Part shown: one piece after another, positions 24,403-33,012 of the stretch
Position numbering within the stretch: position 1 is the stretch's first letter
Layout: each line of letters begins with the position of its first letter
Source: Nocardiopsis ansamitocini
GTDB taxonomy: Bacteria > Actinomycetota > Actinomycetes > Streptosporangiales > Streptosporangiaceae
Direction of reading: 5' to 3'
Length of the DNA stretch: 64,000 nucleotides
Assembly: GCF_030268225.1 (NCBI RefSeq)
Contig: NZ_BSQG01000001.1
Coordinates: forward strand, 423,299 to 487,298
Notes under the pieces: generated by a model
Seen by the model: the letters and a program-made list of their open reading frames with translations, nothing else
What the model was told of the DNA's origin: nothing
The model's database searches: none
Made by a program: the position numbers and the translations under genes

Positions 24403-25428
24403 CTATCCGAAGAAGACCTCGGCCTCCTCGTACCGCTCGACCGGAACGGTCTTGAGGACATCGGTGGCCGCGGCCAGGTCCACGCGAACGATGTCGGTGC
24501 CCTGGAGCCCGACCATCTTGCCGAAGTCCTTGTCGTTGACCGCGGCGATGGCGTTGGCGCCGAGACGGGTGGCGAGCACCCGGTCGAAGGCCGTGGGGGT
24601 TCCGCCGCGCTGGACGTGCCCCAGGACGACCGAGCGGGCCTCCTTGCCGGTGCGCGACTCGATCTCCTCTGCGAGACGCTGGCCGATCCCGCCCAGACGG
24701 ACGTGGCCGAAGGAGTCCATCTCGCCGGTGCTGAGCTCCATCTGCCCGTCCTTGGGGTGGGCCCCCTCGGCCACGACGATGATCGGCGCGTAGTTGGTCT
24801 TGAACCGGCTCTCGACGTGTGCGACGACCTCGTCGATGTCGAACGGACGCTCGGGGATGAGGATGACGTTGGCTCCGGCGGCCATGCCGGAGTGCAGCGC
24901 GATCCAGCCCGCGTGGCGGCCCATGACCTCCACGATCAGAGCCCGGTGGTGCGACTCGGCGGTGGTGTGCAGCCGGTCGATGGCCTCCATCGAGATGTTG
25001 ACCGCGGTGTCGAAACCGAAGGTGTAATCGGTGGCGTTGAGGTCGTTGTCGATGGTCTTGGGGACACCGACGACCTTGACGTCACGATCGTAGAGCTGGC
25101 GCGCGACACCGAGGGTGTCCTCGCCGCCGATCGCGATCAGGGCGTCCACGCCGAGGCCGGCGAGGTTGTCCTTGACCCGCTCGACGCCGCCGTCGATCTT
25201 CATGAGGTTGGTGCGCGAGGAACCGAGGATGGTTCCGCCGCGCGGCAGGATCCCGCGGACAGCGGAGATGTCCAGCGGCATCGTGTCGCCTTCGAGAGGA
25301 CCACGCCAGCCGTCGCGGAAGCCGACGAACTCGTAGCCGTAGTCCTTGATGCCCTTGCGGACCACCGCGCGGATGACCGCGTTCAGTCCCGGGCAGTCCC
25401 CGCCACCGGTCAGCACCCCGACTCGCAT
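24403..25428 (-). CDS. pfkA: 6-phosphofructokinase, group III, probable pyrophosphate type
   Basis: The enzyme phosphorylates fructose-6-phosphate in glycolysis. The 341-residue protein has GGGDCPGLNAVIRA at residues 8-21, PKTIDNDL at 123-130 and EVMGRHAGWIA near 170. Residue 104 is Asp (GGEDTLG) and residue 124 is Lys. Asp104 with Lys124 is the pattern of the pyrophosphate-dependent enzyme of Amycolatopsis methanolica, whereas Gly104 goes with ATP use, so the donor is probably pyrophosphate and the reaction reversible. The start has AAGGAG nine bases upstream. It is divergent from glpK. Confidence 0.9.
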   Translation of the reverse strand: MRVGVLTGGGDCPGLNAVIRAVVRKGIKDYGYEFVGFRDGWRGPLEGDTMPLDISAVRGILPRGGTILGSSRTNLMKIDGGVERVKDNLAGLGVDALIAIGGEDTLGVARQLYDRDVKVVGVPKTIDNDLNATDYTFGFDTAVNISMEAIDRLHTTAESHHRALIVEVMGRHAGWIALHSGMAAGANVILIPERPFDIDEVVAHVESRFKTNYAPIIVVAEGAHPKDGQMELSTGEMDSFGHVRLGGIGQRLAEEIESRTGKEARSVVLGHVQRGGTPTAFDRVLATRLGANAIAAVNDKDFGKMVGLQGTDIVRVDLAAATDVLKTVPVERYEEAEVFFG

Positions 25429-25658
25429 GTGCGTGTACTCCTTGACTCGTCAGAAACCCTTGCGCCATCGATGGTGCCCGTGTGCGGCACCTGTCCATGG
25501 ACTTTCGACCTCGCGGCTCGCCCTCGTCAGCAGAACGGCGTCGCCGTGACCGACATCACGAAAACGATGACACCCGGAGTTGAAAAACAATCACCAGGGG
25601 TAGGTCCCTGCGGTGAACACGCACCGCGGGACCGCGCTCTCGCGACCACGCCCATCAC

Positions 25659-25672
25659 ATGGTCTAGACCAT
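25659..25672. promoter_or_regulatory. DasR-type GntR operator (dre) upstream of glpK
   Basis: ATGGTCTAGACCAT is a perfect 14-bp palindrome. Its core TGGTCTAGACCA is exactly the DasR-responsive element consensus known from Streptomyces. It lies 27 bp before the glpK ATG, where a repressor would block transcription. Other GntR/HutC regulators use similar sites, so the identity of the protein is inferred. Confidence 0.75.
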
Positions 25673-25699
25673 ATCGCCCTAGGTACTGGAGGCCAACCC

Positions 25700-27178
25700 A
25701 TGGCGGTACTCACGATCGACGCCGGAACCACCGGGGTCACCGCGCTCATGGTCAGCGAAGACGGCCGGGTGCTGTCGCGCGGCTACCAGGAGTTCGCCCA
25801 GCATTATCCCGACTCCGGCTGGGTGGAGCACATCCCCGAGGAAATCTGGCAGGCGACCCTCGGAGCCTGCCAGAGCGCCGTCGACTCCGCCGGGGAACGG
25901 CCCAGCTGCCTGGGGATCACCAACCAGCGTGAGACGGCAGTGCTGTGGAACCGCAACCGCGCCACCGCGCCGCGCCGCGCCATCGTGTGGCAGGACCGGC
26001 GCACCGCGGGCATCTGCACCGAACTGCGCGACGCCGGTCACGAGCCGCGCGTCACCGAGCTCACCGGCCTGCGCCTGGACCCCTATTTCACCGCGACGAA
26101 ACTGACCTGGATCGCCCGCAACGACCCGCGCGCCTGGCAGGGGGTGGAGTCCGGCGACGTGGTGGTGGGCACCGTGGATTCCTACGTCATCGCCCGCCTG
26201 ACCGGCGGCAGCAGACACGTCACCGACGCCTCCAACGCCTCGCGCACCCTGCTCTACGACATCAGCACCGGCGCCTGGTCACCGGAGCTGTGCGAACTGT
26301 TCGGCGTTCCGATCCAGGCATTGCCCGAGGTCGTCCCCTCCTACGGAACCGTGGGCGAGACCGATCCGGATTCGTTCCTGGGGCTGCGCATCCCCATCGC
26401 GGGAATCGCCGGCGACCAGCAGGCCGCGATGTTCGGGCAGAACTGCTACCAGCCGGGAACATCGAAATGCACGTACGGAACCGGGTCGTTCGTTCTGGTC
26501 AACACCGGAAAAGAACCGGTGGCGCCCGAACAGGGGCTGCTGTCGACTGTGCTGTGGCAGCACCCCGACGGCACCCGCGACTACGCGCTCGAGGGATCCA
26601 TCTTCGTGACGGGCGCCGCGGTGCAGTGGCTGCGCGACGGCCTCGGGCTCATCGACAAGGCGTCGCAGTCGGAAGGTCTGGCACGCAGCGTCACCGACTC
26701 GGGGGGCGTGGTGTTCGTGCCGGCGCTCACCGGTCTGGGGGCTCCCGACTGGGACCCCCACGCGCGCGGCGCGATCTTCGGCATCACCCGCGGTACGACG
26801 CGGGCCCACCTGGTGCGCGCCACACTCGACGCGATCGCCTTCGAGGTGCGCGACGTGGTGGCCGCCATGGCCGACTCCTCCGGGACAGAGCTCGCCGAAC
26901 TGCGGGTGGACGGCGGCGCGTCGTCCAACAACCTGCTCTGCCAACTCCAGGCCGACCAGCTCGGGGTCGCGGTGGCGCGCCCGCGCATCCAGGAGACCAC
27001 CGCCCTGGGAGCGGCGTTCCTGGCCGGGCTGGGGACCGGGGTGTGGTCCTCGACCGAGGAGCTGATGCAGACCTGGCAACTGGACCACCGCTTCGAGCCC
27101 GGTGCGCGCGACGACGCCGCACACCGACGCTGGCGGGTGGCCGTCGAGCGCTCCAAGGGCTGGACCGAGCTGACCTGA
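25700..27178 (+). CDS. glpK: Glycerol kinase (FGGY family)
   Basis: GlpK makes glycerol-3-phosphate from glycerol and ATP. The 492-residue protein has the nucleotide motif IDAGTTGVTALM at the N-terminus, TNQRETAVLWNR and IVWQDRRTA, GLRLDPYFTATKLTW, the GDQQAAMFGQ motif, and KCTYGTGSF, all in glycerol-kinase order. Start at 25700 is set by CTGGAGG seven bases upstream; the frame is open further to 25613. No glpF or glpD is next to it. The operator at 25659 suggests that amino-sugar signals control it. Confidence 0.87.
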   Translation: MAVLTIDAGTTGVTALMVSEDGRVLSRGYQEFAQHYPDSGWVEHIPEEIWQATLGACQSAVDSAGERPSCLGITNQRETAVLWNRNRATAPRRAIVWQDRRTAGICTELRDAGHEPRVTELTGLRLDPYFTATKLTWIARNDPRAWQGVESGDVVVGTVDSYVIARLTGGSRHVTDASNASRTLLYDISTGAWSPELCELFGVPIQALPEVVPSYGTVGETDPDSFLGLRIPIAGIAGDQQAAMFGQNCYQPGTSKCTYGTGSFVLVNTGKEPVAPEQGLLSTVLWQHPDGTRDYALEGSIFVTGAAVQWLRDGLGLIDKASQSEGLARSVTDSGGVVFVPALTGLGAPDWDPHARGAIFGITRGTTRAHLVRATLDAIAFEVRDVVAAMADSSGTELAELRVDGGASSNNLLCQLQADQLGVAVARPRIQETTALGAAFLAGLGTGVWSSTEELMQTWQLDHRFEPGARDDAAHRRWRVAVERSKGWTELT

Positions 27179-27215
27179 TCCGCTCGCCCGGCCCTCGACG
27201 GTCGGGGAGGCGTCC

Positions 27216-27875
27216 CTACTCGTCGAGTCCCTGGTCGATGGCGTAGCGCACGAGCTCCACACGGTTGTGCAGTTGCAGCTTGTTGAGCGTGTTCTGCACG
27301 TGGTTCTGCACGGTGCGGTGGGACAGGGTGAGCCGGGAGGCGATCTGCTTGTAGGTCAGCCCCTTCGCGACCAGGCGCAGGACCTCGGTCTCACGACCGG
27401 TCAGCCGGGGGGTGTCGGGATCGTCGACGGGTGCGGGGGCGGCTGCCAGGCGCCGGTACTCCCCCAGCACCAGCCCGGCGAGCCCGGGCGTGAACACCGC
27501 GTCGCCGTGGTGGGCCCGGGTGACGGCGTCGATCAGCTCGTCCTTGCTCGCCGACTTCACCAGGTACCCGGTGGCGCCGGCCTTGACCGCGTCCAGCACG
27601 TCCTGCTGCTCACCGCTGGCCGACAGGATGAGGATGCGCGGCGGATCGGACTGTGCCAGCAGTTGCTGGGTGACCTTGACCCCCGACATGTCGGGGAGTT
27701 GCAGGTCGACCACGGCGACGGTGGCCCGCGTCGCGGGGGCGATGCGCACCGCTTTGGCGCCGTCGCCGGCGGTGGCCACCACCTCCAGGCCGGCCTCGGT
27801 GAGGTCCCGGGCGACCGCGTCGCGCCACATCGGGTGGTCGTCCACCACCATGACTCGGATCTGGGCGTCGTGCAT
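27216..27875 (-). CDS. macR: LuxR-type response regulator, MacR-like
   Basis: The 219-residue regulator has a receiver domain (residues 5-120: VMVVDDHPMW, phospho-Asp in VVDLQLPDMSG, Lys in YLVKSAS). A LuxR/NarL HTH follows at about 155-215 (LTGRETEVLRLVAKGLTYKQIA). It lies 25 bases after the kinase gene. Position next to pfkA and similarity to the MacRS system of Streptomyces coelicolor, which affects antibiotic production and morphology, support the name. The name is a family inference. Confidence 0.85.
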   Translation of the reverse strand: MHDAQIRVMVVDDHPMWRDAVARDLTEAGLEVVATAGDGAKAVRIAPATRATVAVVDLQLPDMSGVKVTQQLLAQSDPPRILILSASGEQQDVLDAVKAGATGYLVKSASKDELIDAVTRAHHGDAVFTPGLAGLVLGEYRRLAAAPAPVDDPDTPRLTGRETEVLRLVAKGLTYKQIASRLTLSHRTVQNHVQNTLNKLQLHNRVELVRYAIDQGLDE

Positions 27876-27900
27876 GGGCTGACTCTAACCCGCCGCGCGG

Positions 27901-29052
27901 TCAGCGCGGCACCCGAAGCTCGATCTCCACGCCCTCCTGGGGAGCAGTCGTGACCGTGGCCTCTCCCCCGAGGTCGCGAATCCTGCCGCGGATGGACTGG
28001 GAGAGTCCCAGTCTGCCGTCGGCCTCGGCCTCGGCGACCCGTTCGGCAGCCATCCCGGGGCCGTCGTCGCGCACGGTGACCACCACCGTGTCCCCTTCGT
28101 CCTCGACCAATACCCAGACCCTGGTGCCAGGGGGGCAATGACGGTCGACGTTGGCCAGTGCTGCGCGTACCGCGGCGTCGACCTCCGCTGCGCCGGCTGC
28201 GGGCAGCGGAACCTCGGTGGCCGGGGTGGAGACCGTGACCAGGGTCGCGGAGTGGATGCTGAGCAACGCCCCGAGGTCGGCGGTGGTCGTGGTGGACGAA
28301 GTCTGCCGGTGCTCCGCCCCGACCAGGGCTCTCAGTGCAGCCTCCTGCTCGCCGGCGAGGCGTCCCAGGTCGGCCGCCTCGCCGCCGAGTTCGGTCCCGC
28401 GCCGCTGCACCATCGCCAGGACCTGGAGCACGGAGTCGTGGATGGTGCGGGCCAGTCGCTCGCGCTCACGGGTGCGGGCCTCCAGCTCGACGGCCTGGGC
28501 GAAGCGGTGTTCGGCCTCGGCGGCGATGTGGGCCATGTAGCCGACCGCGTAGCCGGCGAGGAGCAGCAGGACCATCCCGCTGATGACCGCGGCGGTGATC
28601 TCGCCGCGCAGGATCGTGTCGCACACCCCGTAGCCCAGTGCTGCGGCAACGGCCCACCGCCGGCCGCCCATGACCGCGGCTGCCAGCGGCGCTGCCCCGA
28701 ACCAGGTGGCGGTGAGCGGGGGCGCGACCGCCAGGTAGTCCTCCCCCGCCACGATGCCGGTGCTGAGCATGCACGCGAAGGTGATCACGAGGTCGGCGGC
28801 GACCAGCCCCCAGGACCTGCGCGCGGGCTCGGCGTAGGCATAGGTGGCGAAGACCGTCCACACACCCATGCCGACGATGACCAGCCACGCCCCCACCGGG
28901 TGGGACAGCGTCTTGGAATACTGCATGACCAGTGCCGCGGCATAGACGACCGAGGCGATCCGAAACACCGCGATCCCCCGCCACAGGGGCACCTCGAAAC
29001 CGTACGCGCGTTTCTCGGCTGTCTGCGGGGGGATCGTGCCGGCCGGGTCCAT
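27901..29052 (-). CDS. macS: Sensor histidine kinase, MacS-like (DUF5931)
   Basis: This 383-residue membrane kinase has five or six predicted helices in the first 180 residues (DUF5931-type sensor). The phospho-His is in RTIHDSVLQVLAMVQRRG, followed by a HATPase_c domain with VRDDGPGM and GRLGLSQSIRGRI. The N-box Asn lies in ALANVDRH. It starts four bases after the plsC stop codon, so the three genes plsC-macS-macR probably form one transcript. The signal is unknown; the linkage to a phospholipid acyltransferase hints at membrane state. Confidence 0.88.
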   Translation of the reverse strand: MDPAGTIPPQTAEKRAYGFEVPLWRGIAVFRIASVVYAAALVMQYSKTLSHPVGAWLVIVGMGVWTVFATYAYAEPARRSWGLVAADLVITFACMLSTGIVAGEDYLAVAPPLTATWFGAAPLAAAVMGGRRWAVAAALGYGVCDTILRGEITAAVISGMVLLLLAGYAVGYMAHIAAEAEHRFAQAVELEARTRERERLARTIHDSVLQVLAMVQRRGTELGGEAADLGRLAGEQEAALRALVGAEHRQTSSTTTTADLGALLSIHSATLVTVSTPATEVPLPAAGAAEVDAAVRAALANVDRHCPPGTRVWVLVEDEGDTVVVTVRDDGPGMAAERVAEAEADGRLGLSQSIRGRIRDLGGEATVTTAPQEGVEIELRVPR

Positions 29053-29056
29053 CAGG

Positions 29057-29875
29057 TCACTCGGCGTTCTTGGCCTCGGCCTTCGCGGCCTTCTTCTCGG
29101 CCTTGCGCCTGACGCGCTCGGCCTTCTTCGCCGTGCGCTCGGCTCGGCGGCGGTCCTTCTCGGAGGCGCTCTGCTCCTTGCGCTCCTCCTTGGCCGCGGC
29201 CTCGATCTCCGACTTGACCGACTGGGCGTACCGGTCGACGTACTCCTGGCCGGAGAGTTCCATGAGGGCGTACATGATCTCGTCGGTGATGGCGCGCAGG
29301 ACCCGCGGGTCCTTTTCCATGCCCTGGTACCGCGAGAAGTCCAACGGCTTGCCGAACTTGACCTTGGGGCGGATACCGAGCTTGGGCAGGGTGCGCCCCG
29401 GCGGCATGATCTTGTCGACGTTGATCATCGCCATCGGCACGACCGGGGCGTTGCCCTCAAGGGCCAACCGGGCCACACCCGTGCGGCCGCGATAGAGCTT
29501 TCCGTCGGGAGAGCGGGTCCCCTCCGGATAGATCCCCAGGAGTTTGCCCTGCTTGAGCACGCGCAGCCCGGTGCGCAACGCACCCTCGCTGGCCTTGCCG
29601 CCGGAGCGGTCGATGGGGATCTGCCCGACCCCGGTGAAGAACATCCGGCTGAGGAACCCCTTGACTCCCTTGCCCGTGAAGTACTCCGCCTTCGCGAGAA
29701 AGGTGATCTTGCGGGGCAGGGGAAGCGGACCGAAGAAATGGTCGGAAAAGGACAGGTGATTGCTCACCATGATCGCCGGACCGTGTCGCGGAACGTTCTC
29801 GACACCGTAGGCGCGCGGCTGCCACAACACCGCGAGTACCGGGCCGAGAATCGCCTTGACCACCCAGTAGAACAC
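29057..29875 (-). CDS. 1-acylglycerol-3-phosphate acyltransferase-like protein
   Basis: The 272-residue PlsC-family protein transfers an acyl chain to a lysophospholipid at the membrane. The catalytic NHLSFSDHF (HxxxxD pattern) lies near residue 40, RMFFTGVGQIPIDR near 78-90, YPEGTRS near 120, and VPMAMI near 150. The last 60 residues are a highly charged Lys/Glu/Ala/Arg tail, probably a helix or coiled coil, that is not part of the enzyme. The start is a GTG at 29875. It is first in a probable operon with macS and macR. Confidence 0.9.
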   Translation of the reverse strand: MFYWVVKAILGPVLAVLWQPRAYGVENVPRHGPAIMVSNHLSFSDHFFGPLPLPRKITFLAKAEYFTGKGVKGFLSRMFFTGVGQIPIDRSGGKASEGALRTGLRVLKQGKLLGIYPEGTRSPDGKLYRGRTGVARLALEGNAPVVPMAMINVDKIMPPGRTLPKLGIRPKVKFGKPLDFSRYQGMEKDPRVLRAITDEIMYALMELSGQEYVDRYAQSVKSEIEAAAKEERKEQSASEKDRRRAERTAKKAERVRRKAEKKAAKAEAKNAE

Positions 29876-30151
29876 CGCTCACCCCCGCACGTGCGGGGAG
29901 CGTTCGACCTGATTGGTCACGTTCACCTTCCCGCTGCCACGAATAATCGCCGCCATCCTCCCATCACTTGCGCACTACTACCAATGCCGGCCCGGGTTAC
30001 TGCGGGGTAGCAACGGGGGATCTGCGCGCCACGCGATGGTGCACGGGGGTACCGGCCTTCAGAGCGCTCGACTAGTTTCATAGTTCCCTGCGCGGGCCTC
30101 GTCGGCCCCGCGCGCTCCAGCCGACCACGATCCCCAGGGAGCACCCGAGTT

Positions 30152-30919
30152 ATGTCGTTACTGCCAGGCGCCGAACCGTTTCGGCACAGGGGCGGGCGCG
30201 TCGGCGTCGTACTGTGCCACGGGTTCACCGGTAGCCCGCAGTCGATGCGTCCGTGGGCCGACCGGCTGGTCGCGGCCGGCTGCACAGTGGACCTGCCTCT
30301 GCTGCCCGGGCACGGTACGAACTGGCGGGACATGCGTTCCACCACCTCTGACGACTGGTTGGCGGCGGCGGACGAGGCGTTCGTGCGGGTGCGCGCCGAG
30401 TGCGACGACGTCTTCACCATGGGCCTGTCCATGGGGGGTTGTCTGGCACTGCGCCTGGCCCAACTCCACGAGAACGACATCCGCGGGGTCGTGGTGGTGA
30501 ACCCGTCCATCGCGGTGGAGGAACCACTGCTGCACATCGGCCACGCGGTGAAGTTCCTGGTGCCTTCGGTCAAGGGGCTGACCAACGACATCAAGAGGCC
30601 CGGGATGAGCGAAACGGGCTACGACCGGGTCCCCACGGCCGCGGCGGCGACCCTCCCCCGATTGTGGCGGGCGACCCGGAACGGCCTCCCGACGATGACG
30701 GCCCCGATCTTGGCCTACAGAAGTCCGCAGGATCACGTCATCGGTCCCCAAAGTCTGCGTATCCTCACAAGTAAGGCGGTCGCGTCCGCGGTTACCGTCC
30801 GCTCGCTCGACGACAGCTACCACGTCGCCACCCTGGACAACGACGCGGACGCGATCTTCGACGGCAGCCTCGCCTTCGTACGCGAACACAGCAGGCGCGG
30901 GGAAGGACTTCACGCATGA
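30152..30919 (+). CDS. Alpha/beta hydrolase (esterase/monoacylglycerol-lipase-like)
   Basis: This 255-residue hydrolase has the oxyanion motif HGFTGSP near residue 24 and the nucleophile elbow GLSMGG near residue 92. A late Asp in RSPQDHVI and the catalytic His in DDSYHVATLD complete the triad. It resembles carboxylesterase Est30-type enzymes acting on short acyl esters; the natural substrate is unknown. GGGAG lies about 12 bases before the ATG. Its stop overlaps the start of the next gene (ATGA), so the pair is coupled. Confidence 0.9.
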   Translation: MSLLPGAEPFRHRGGRVGVVLCHGFTGSPQSMRPWADRLVAAGCTVDLPLLPGHGTNWRDMRSTTSDDWLAAADEAFVRVRAECDDVFTMGLSMGGCLALRLAQLHENDIRGVVVVNPSIAVEEPLLHIGHAVKFLVPSVKGLTNDIKRPGMSETGYDRVPTAAAATLPRLWRATRNGLPTMTAPILAYRSPQDHVIGPQSLRILTSKAVASAVTVRSLDDSYHVATLDNDADAIFDGSLAFVREHSRRGEGLHA

Positions 30920-31731
30920 CGGATCGTCGCGGCAACGGACTACTCGCCGACACCTACGTTCCGTTGATCCTGCTCCCCCCGACACTCGCCGACACCATGC
31001 TGTCGGCGTTGGGACGAGCAGGTATCGCGGCCTATGCCACCCCGCTGGACAACGACGTACTGGAACCGAGCGAGGCCCCGGGCGACGAGCCGCCCACCGA
31101 CCACCTCTACGTGGACGCCAACGAACGTCGCGCCGCCGAGGAGGTCCTGCGAACGGAGCTCCCCGACCTGGAGGAGCGGCAGGACCCGGCCGGCCCCGCA
31201 GTGGTGGACGTGGCCCCCGACGAGGACAAGCGGCAGCCGTCCCCGGACGCGTCTGCGGCCACTGGCGACGACGCGGTGTGGGAGGACCTGGTCTCCAGGT
31301 TCTACGAGTCCGCCGCACCGGAACGGGCCTGGCCGGACGCCGAGAACGTCAGCACGGACCCGCCTTCTGCACCGGACTCCGAGGACACCGGCGGGAACGA
31401 CGACGTCGGAACGACCTCGCTCCTGTCCGACCCGCAGCGCCTTGGCAGCACCGAGCGTCGCCGCCCTACGGGGCCCGACGACGGCGACCATTTCGTGCCC
31501 CCTCCGCCGCCCCCGTTTCCCCGTGGCGACCTCACCAGCCGGTTGGCCTGGGCCGGCCTGATCGGCGGCCCCGCCGCACTGCTGGTGGCCACCCTCATCG
31601 GGATGTCGATCCAGGGCTGGCAGGTCCTGGCGATCCTGGCGGCATTCGTCGCGGGGTTCGTGGTGCTGCTGATCAGGATGGGCGACCAACCGCCCAGCGA
31701 CTCCGGCCCCGACGACGGCGCGGTGATCTGA
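30916..31731 (+). CDS. Conserved actinobacterial membrane protein, unknown function
   Basis: The 271-residue protein has a conserved N-terminal part (TYVPLILLPPTLADTMLSALGRAGIAAY, with VDANERRAAEEVL). A long acidic, Pro-rich linker follows, then PPPPPPFPRGD and two C-terminal membrane helices (GLIGGPAALLVATLIGM and VLAILAAFVAGFVVLLI). The N-terminal domain resembles small DUF2007-like signalling folds in shape only. It overlaps the hydrolase stop by four bases and is convergent with the nuclease gene. I cannot assign a role. Confidence 0.8.
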   Translation: MTDRRGNGLLADTYVPLILLPPTLADTMLSALGRAGIAAYATPLDNDVLEPSEAPGDEPPTDHLYVDANERRAAEEVLRTELPDLEERQDPAGPAVVDVAPDEDKRQPSPDASAATGDDAVWEDLVSRFYESAAPERAWPDAENVSTDPPSAPDSEDTGGNDDVGTTSLLSDPQRLGSTERRRPTGPDDGDHFVPPPPPPFPRGDLTSRLAWAGLIGGPAALLVATLIGMSIQGWQVLAILAAFVAGFVVLLIRMGDQPPSDSGPDDGAVI

Positions 31732-31749
31732 ACACCGCACCCGTACAGG

Positions 31750-32448
31750 TCAGTACGACAGCAGGAGTTCGGCCAGGAGCGGGCGGTGGTCGGTGGCGGC
31801 CACCAGATCGGCACGGGAGGGCTCCTCGGGGACCCCGGCCCCCACGACACCGAAGCGGGGATCGGCGAGGACCGCGTCGATCCGGGTGCGTGGCCGCCGG
31901 GCGGTGAAGGTGAACAGTTCGCCCGCCGGTGCCAATTCGGCCGTGTCGGTGAACGCGCGGGTGAGCAACCGCCAGGTCGGCCCTCCGGGAAGTTCGTTGA
32001 CGTCGGCGGCCAGGACGACGGGGGCCTGGTGGCGGGCGAGCAGCGCGAGCAGTTCCTCGGCGTGCTGAAGCCGTGCCCGCGGGTCCAGGTCGAGATGGGT
32101 GACCGCCACCAGGGCCTCGTGGCCCTGGTGGTTCAGCACGACCAGGGACAGCGCCCGCAGGTGCAGGCCGCGATAGCGGCGTAGCCGGTGGTGGTGGCTG
32201 AGCAGGACCGAGATCTCGGGGCGCACCAGGATCGCCAGTCCTCCCGGGCGCCTGTTCACCGCGAGACGCAGTCCGCAGCGGCTTGCGAGGAGCCGGCGTT
32301 TGCGGCGCCACCCCAGCAGGCGCGGCGCTTCCTGGAGGCAGAGCACGTCGGGACGGCACGCTTTGACCACCCGTGCGACAGCCTCAGGGTCGTCACGCAG
32401 TGAACGGACGTTGTAGGAGAGTACGCGCAGGGTCGCCACGGGGCCCAA
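31750..32448 (-). CDS. Endonuclease/exonuclease/phosphatase family protein
   Basis: This 232-residue protein has the DNase I-like fold: VLSYNVRSLRDD at the start, LCLQEAP with the metal Glu, VTHLDLDPRARLQ, ADVNELPG and a final ATDHRPLLAELLL with the catalytic Asp-His. The substrate could be DNA, RNA or a phospholipid. The listed start is a TTG; a GTG at 32439 is equally plausible and would shorten it by three residues. It lies 38-47 bases after the VOC gene on the same strand. Confidence 0.85.
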   Translation of the reverse strand: MGPVATLRVLSYNVRSLRDDPEAVARVVKACRPDVLCLQEAPRLLGWRRKRRLLASRCGLRLAVNRRPGGLAILVRPEISVLLSHHHRLRRYRGLHLRALSLVVLNHQGHEALVAVTHLDLDPRARLQHAEELLALLARHQAPVVLAADVNELPGGPTWRLLTRAFTDTAELAPAGELFTFTARRPRTRIDAVLADPRFGVVGAGVPEEPSRADLVAATDHRPLLAELLLSY

Positions 32449-32477
32449 ATACCCGGTCCGGCGGGGACGACACCGGA

Positions 32478-32912
32478 TCAGCCCTGCTCGCTCCCCTCGG
32501 CGCCGACGTAGCTCCGGACGAACTCCGCCGACGGTGCGATCGGGGTGATGACGTCGATGAGGACCCCGTTGGGGTCGGCGACGATGAAGTGCCGCTGGCC
32601 GAAGTCCTCGCTGCGCAAGGCGAGTTCGGGCACCAGCCCCGCCCGGAGCACGAGCCGCTCGTATTCGGCGTCCACGTCGGCGACCTCGAAGTTGAGGAGG
32701 AGGCCCTGCACCGGGACGCGCCCTCTCGCGGGCAGCGTCTCATGGCGGTGGTCGAGCAGGGCGAGCTCGTAGCCCGGCTCCCCGGGCAGCTTGAGGCTGA
32801 CATACCAGTCCGTCTCGAACACGATCTCGAACCCGAAGTGCTCGGCGTAGAAGTCTCTGGACCGGGTGACCTGGTCCGTACAGATCACCGGATAGAAGCT
32901 CGACAGACGCAT
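32478..32912 (-). CDS. VOC-superfamily (glyoxalase-like) protein
   Basis: The 144-residue protein has two beta-alpha-beta-beta-beta modules, seen in [34 protein letters not shown], and the C-terminal [18 protein letters not shown]. Such proteins are metal-dependent lyases, dioxygenases or antibiotic-binding proteins; the substrate is unknown. I use the ATG at 32912, with GGAG eight bases upstream; the frame is open to a TTG at 32930. It is divergent from a TetR gene, with two palindromes between them, so it is probably that regulator's target. Confidence 0.87.
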   Translation of the reverse strand: MRLSSFYPVICTDQVTRSRDFYAEHFGFEIVFETDWYVSLKLPGEPGYELALLDHRHETLPARGRVPVQGLLLNFEVADVDAEYERLVLRAGLVPELALRSEDFGQRHFIVADPNGVLIDVITPIAPSAEFVRSYVGAEGSEQG

Positions 32913-32939
32913 CGTCCCGACTCCGATCAAATAAAAACC

Positions 32940-32970
32940 TACCGAAGGTATGTATTGGTATCGTAGATAC
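32940..32970. promoter_or_regulatory. Two palindromes between VOC and TetR genes
   Basis: TACCGAAGGTA (32940-32950) and GTATCGTAGATAC (32958-32970) are perfect inverted repeats with three-base centres, spaced eight bases apart. They lie in an AT-rich strip between divergent genes and are good candidates for the TetR operator. Confidence 0.5.
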
Positions 32971-33012
32971 GTACTCGCGGTATGTCAACGGACGGATGAT
33001 GGGGTGCGGTGG

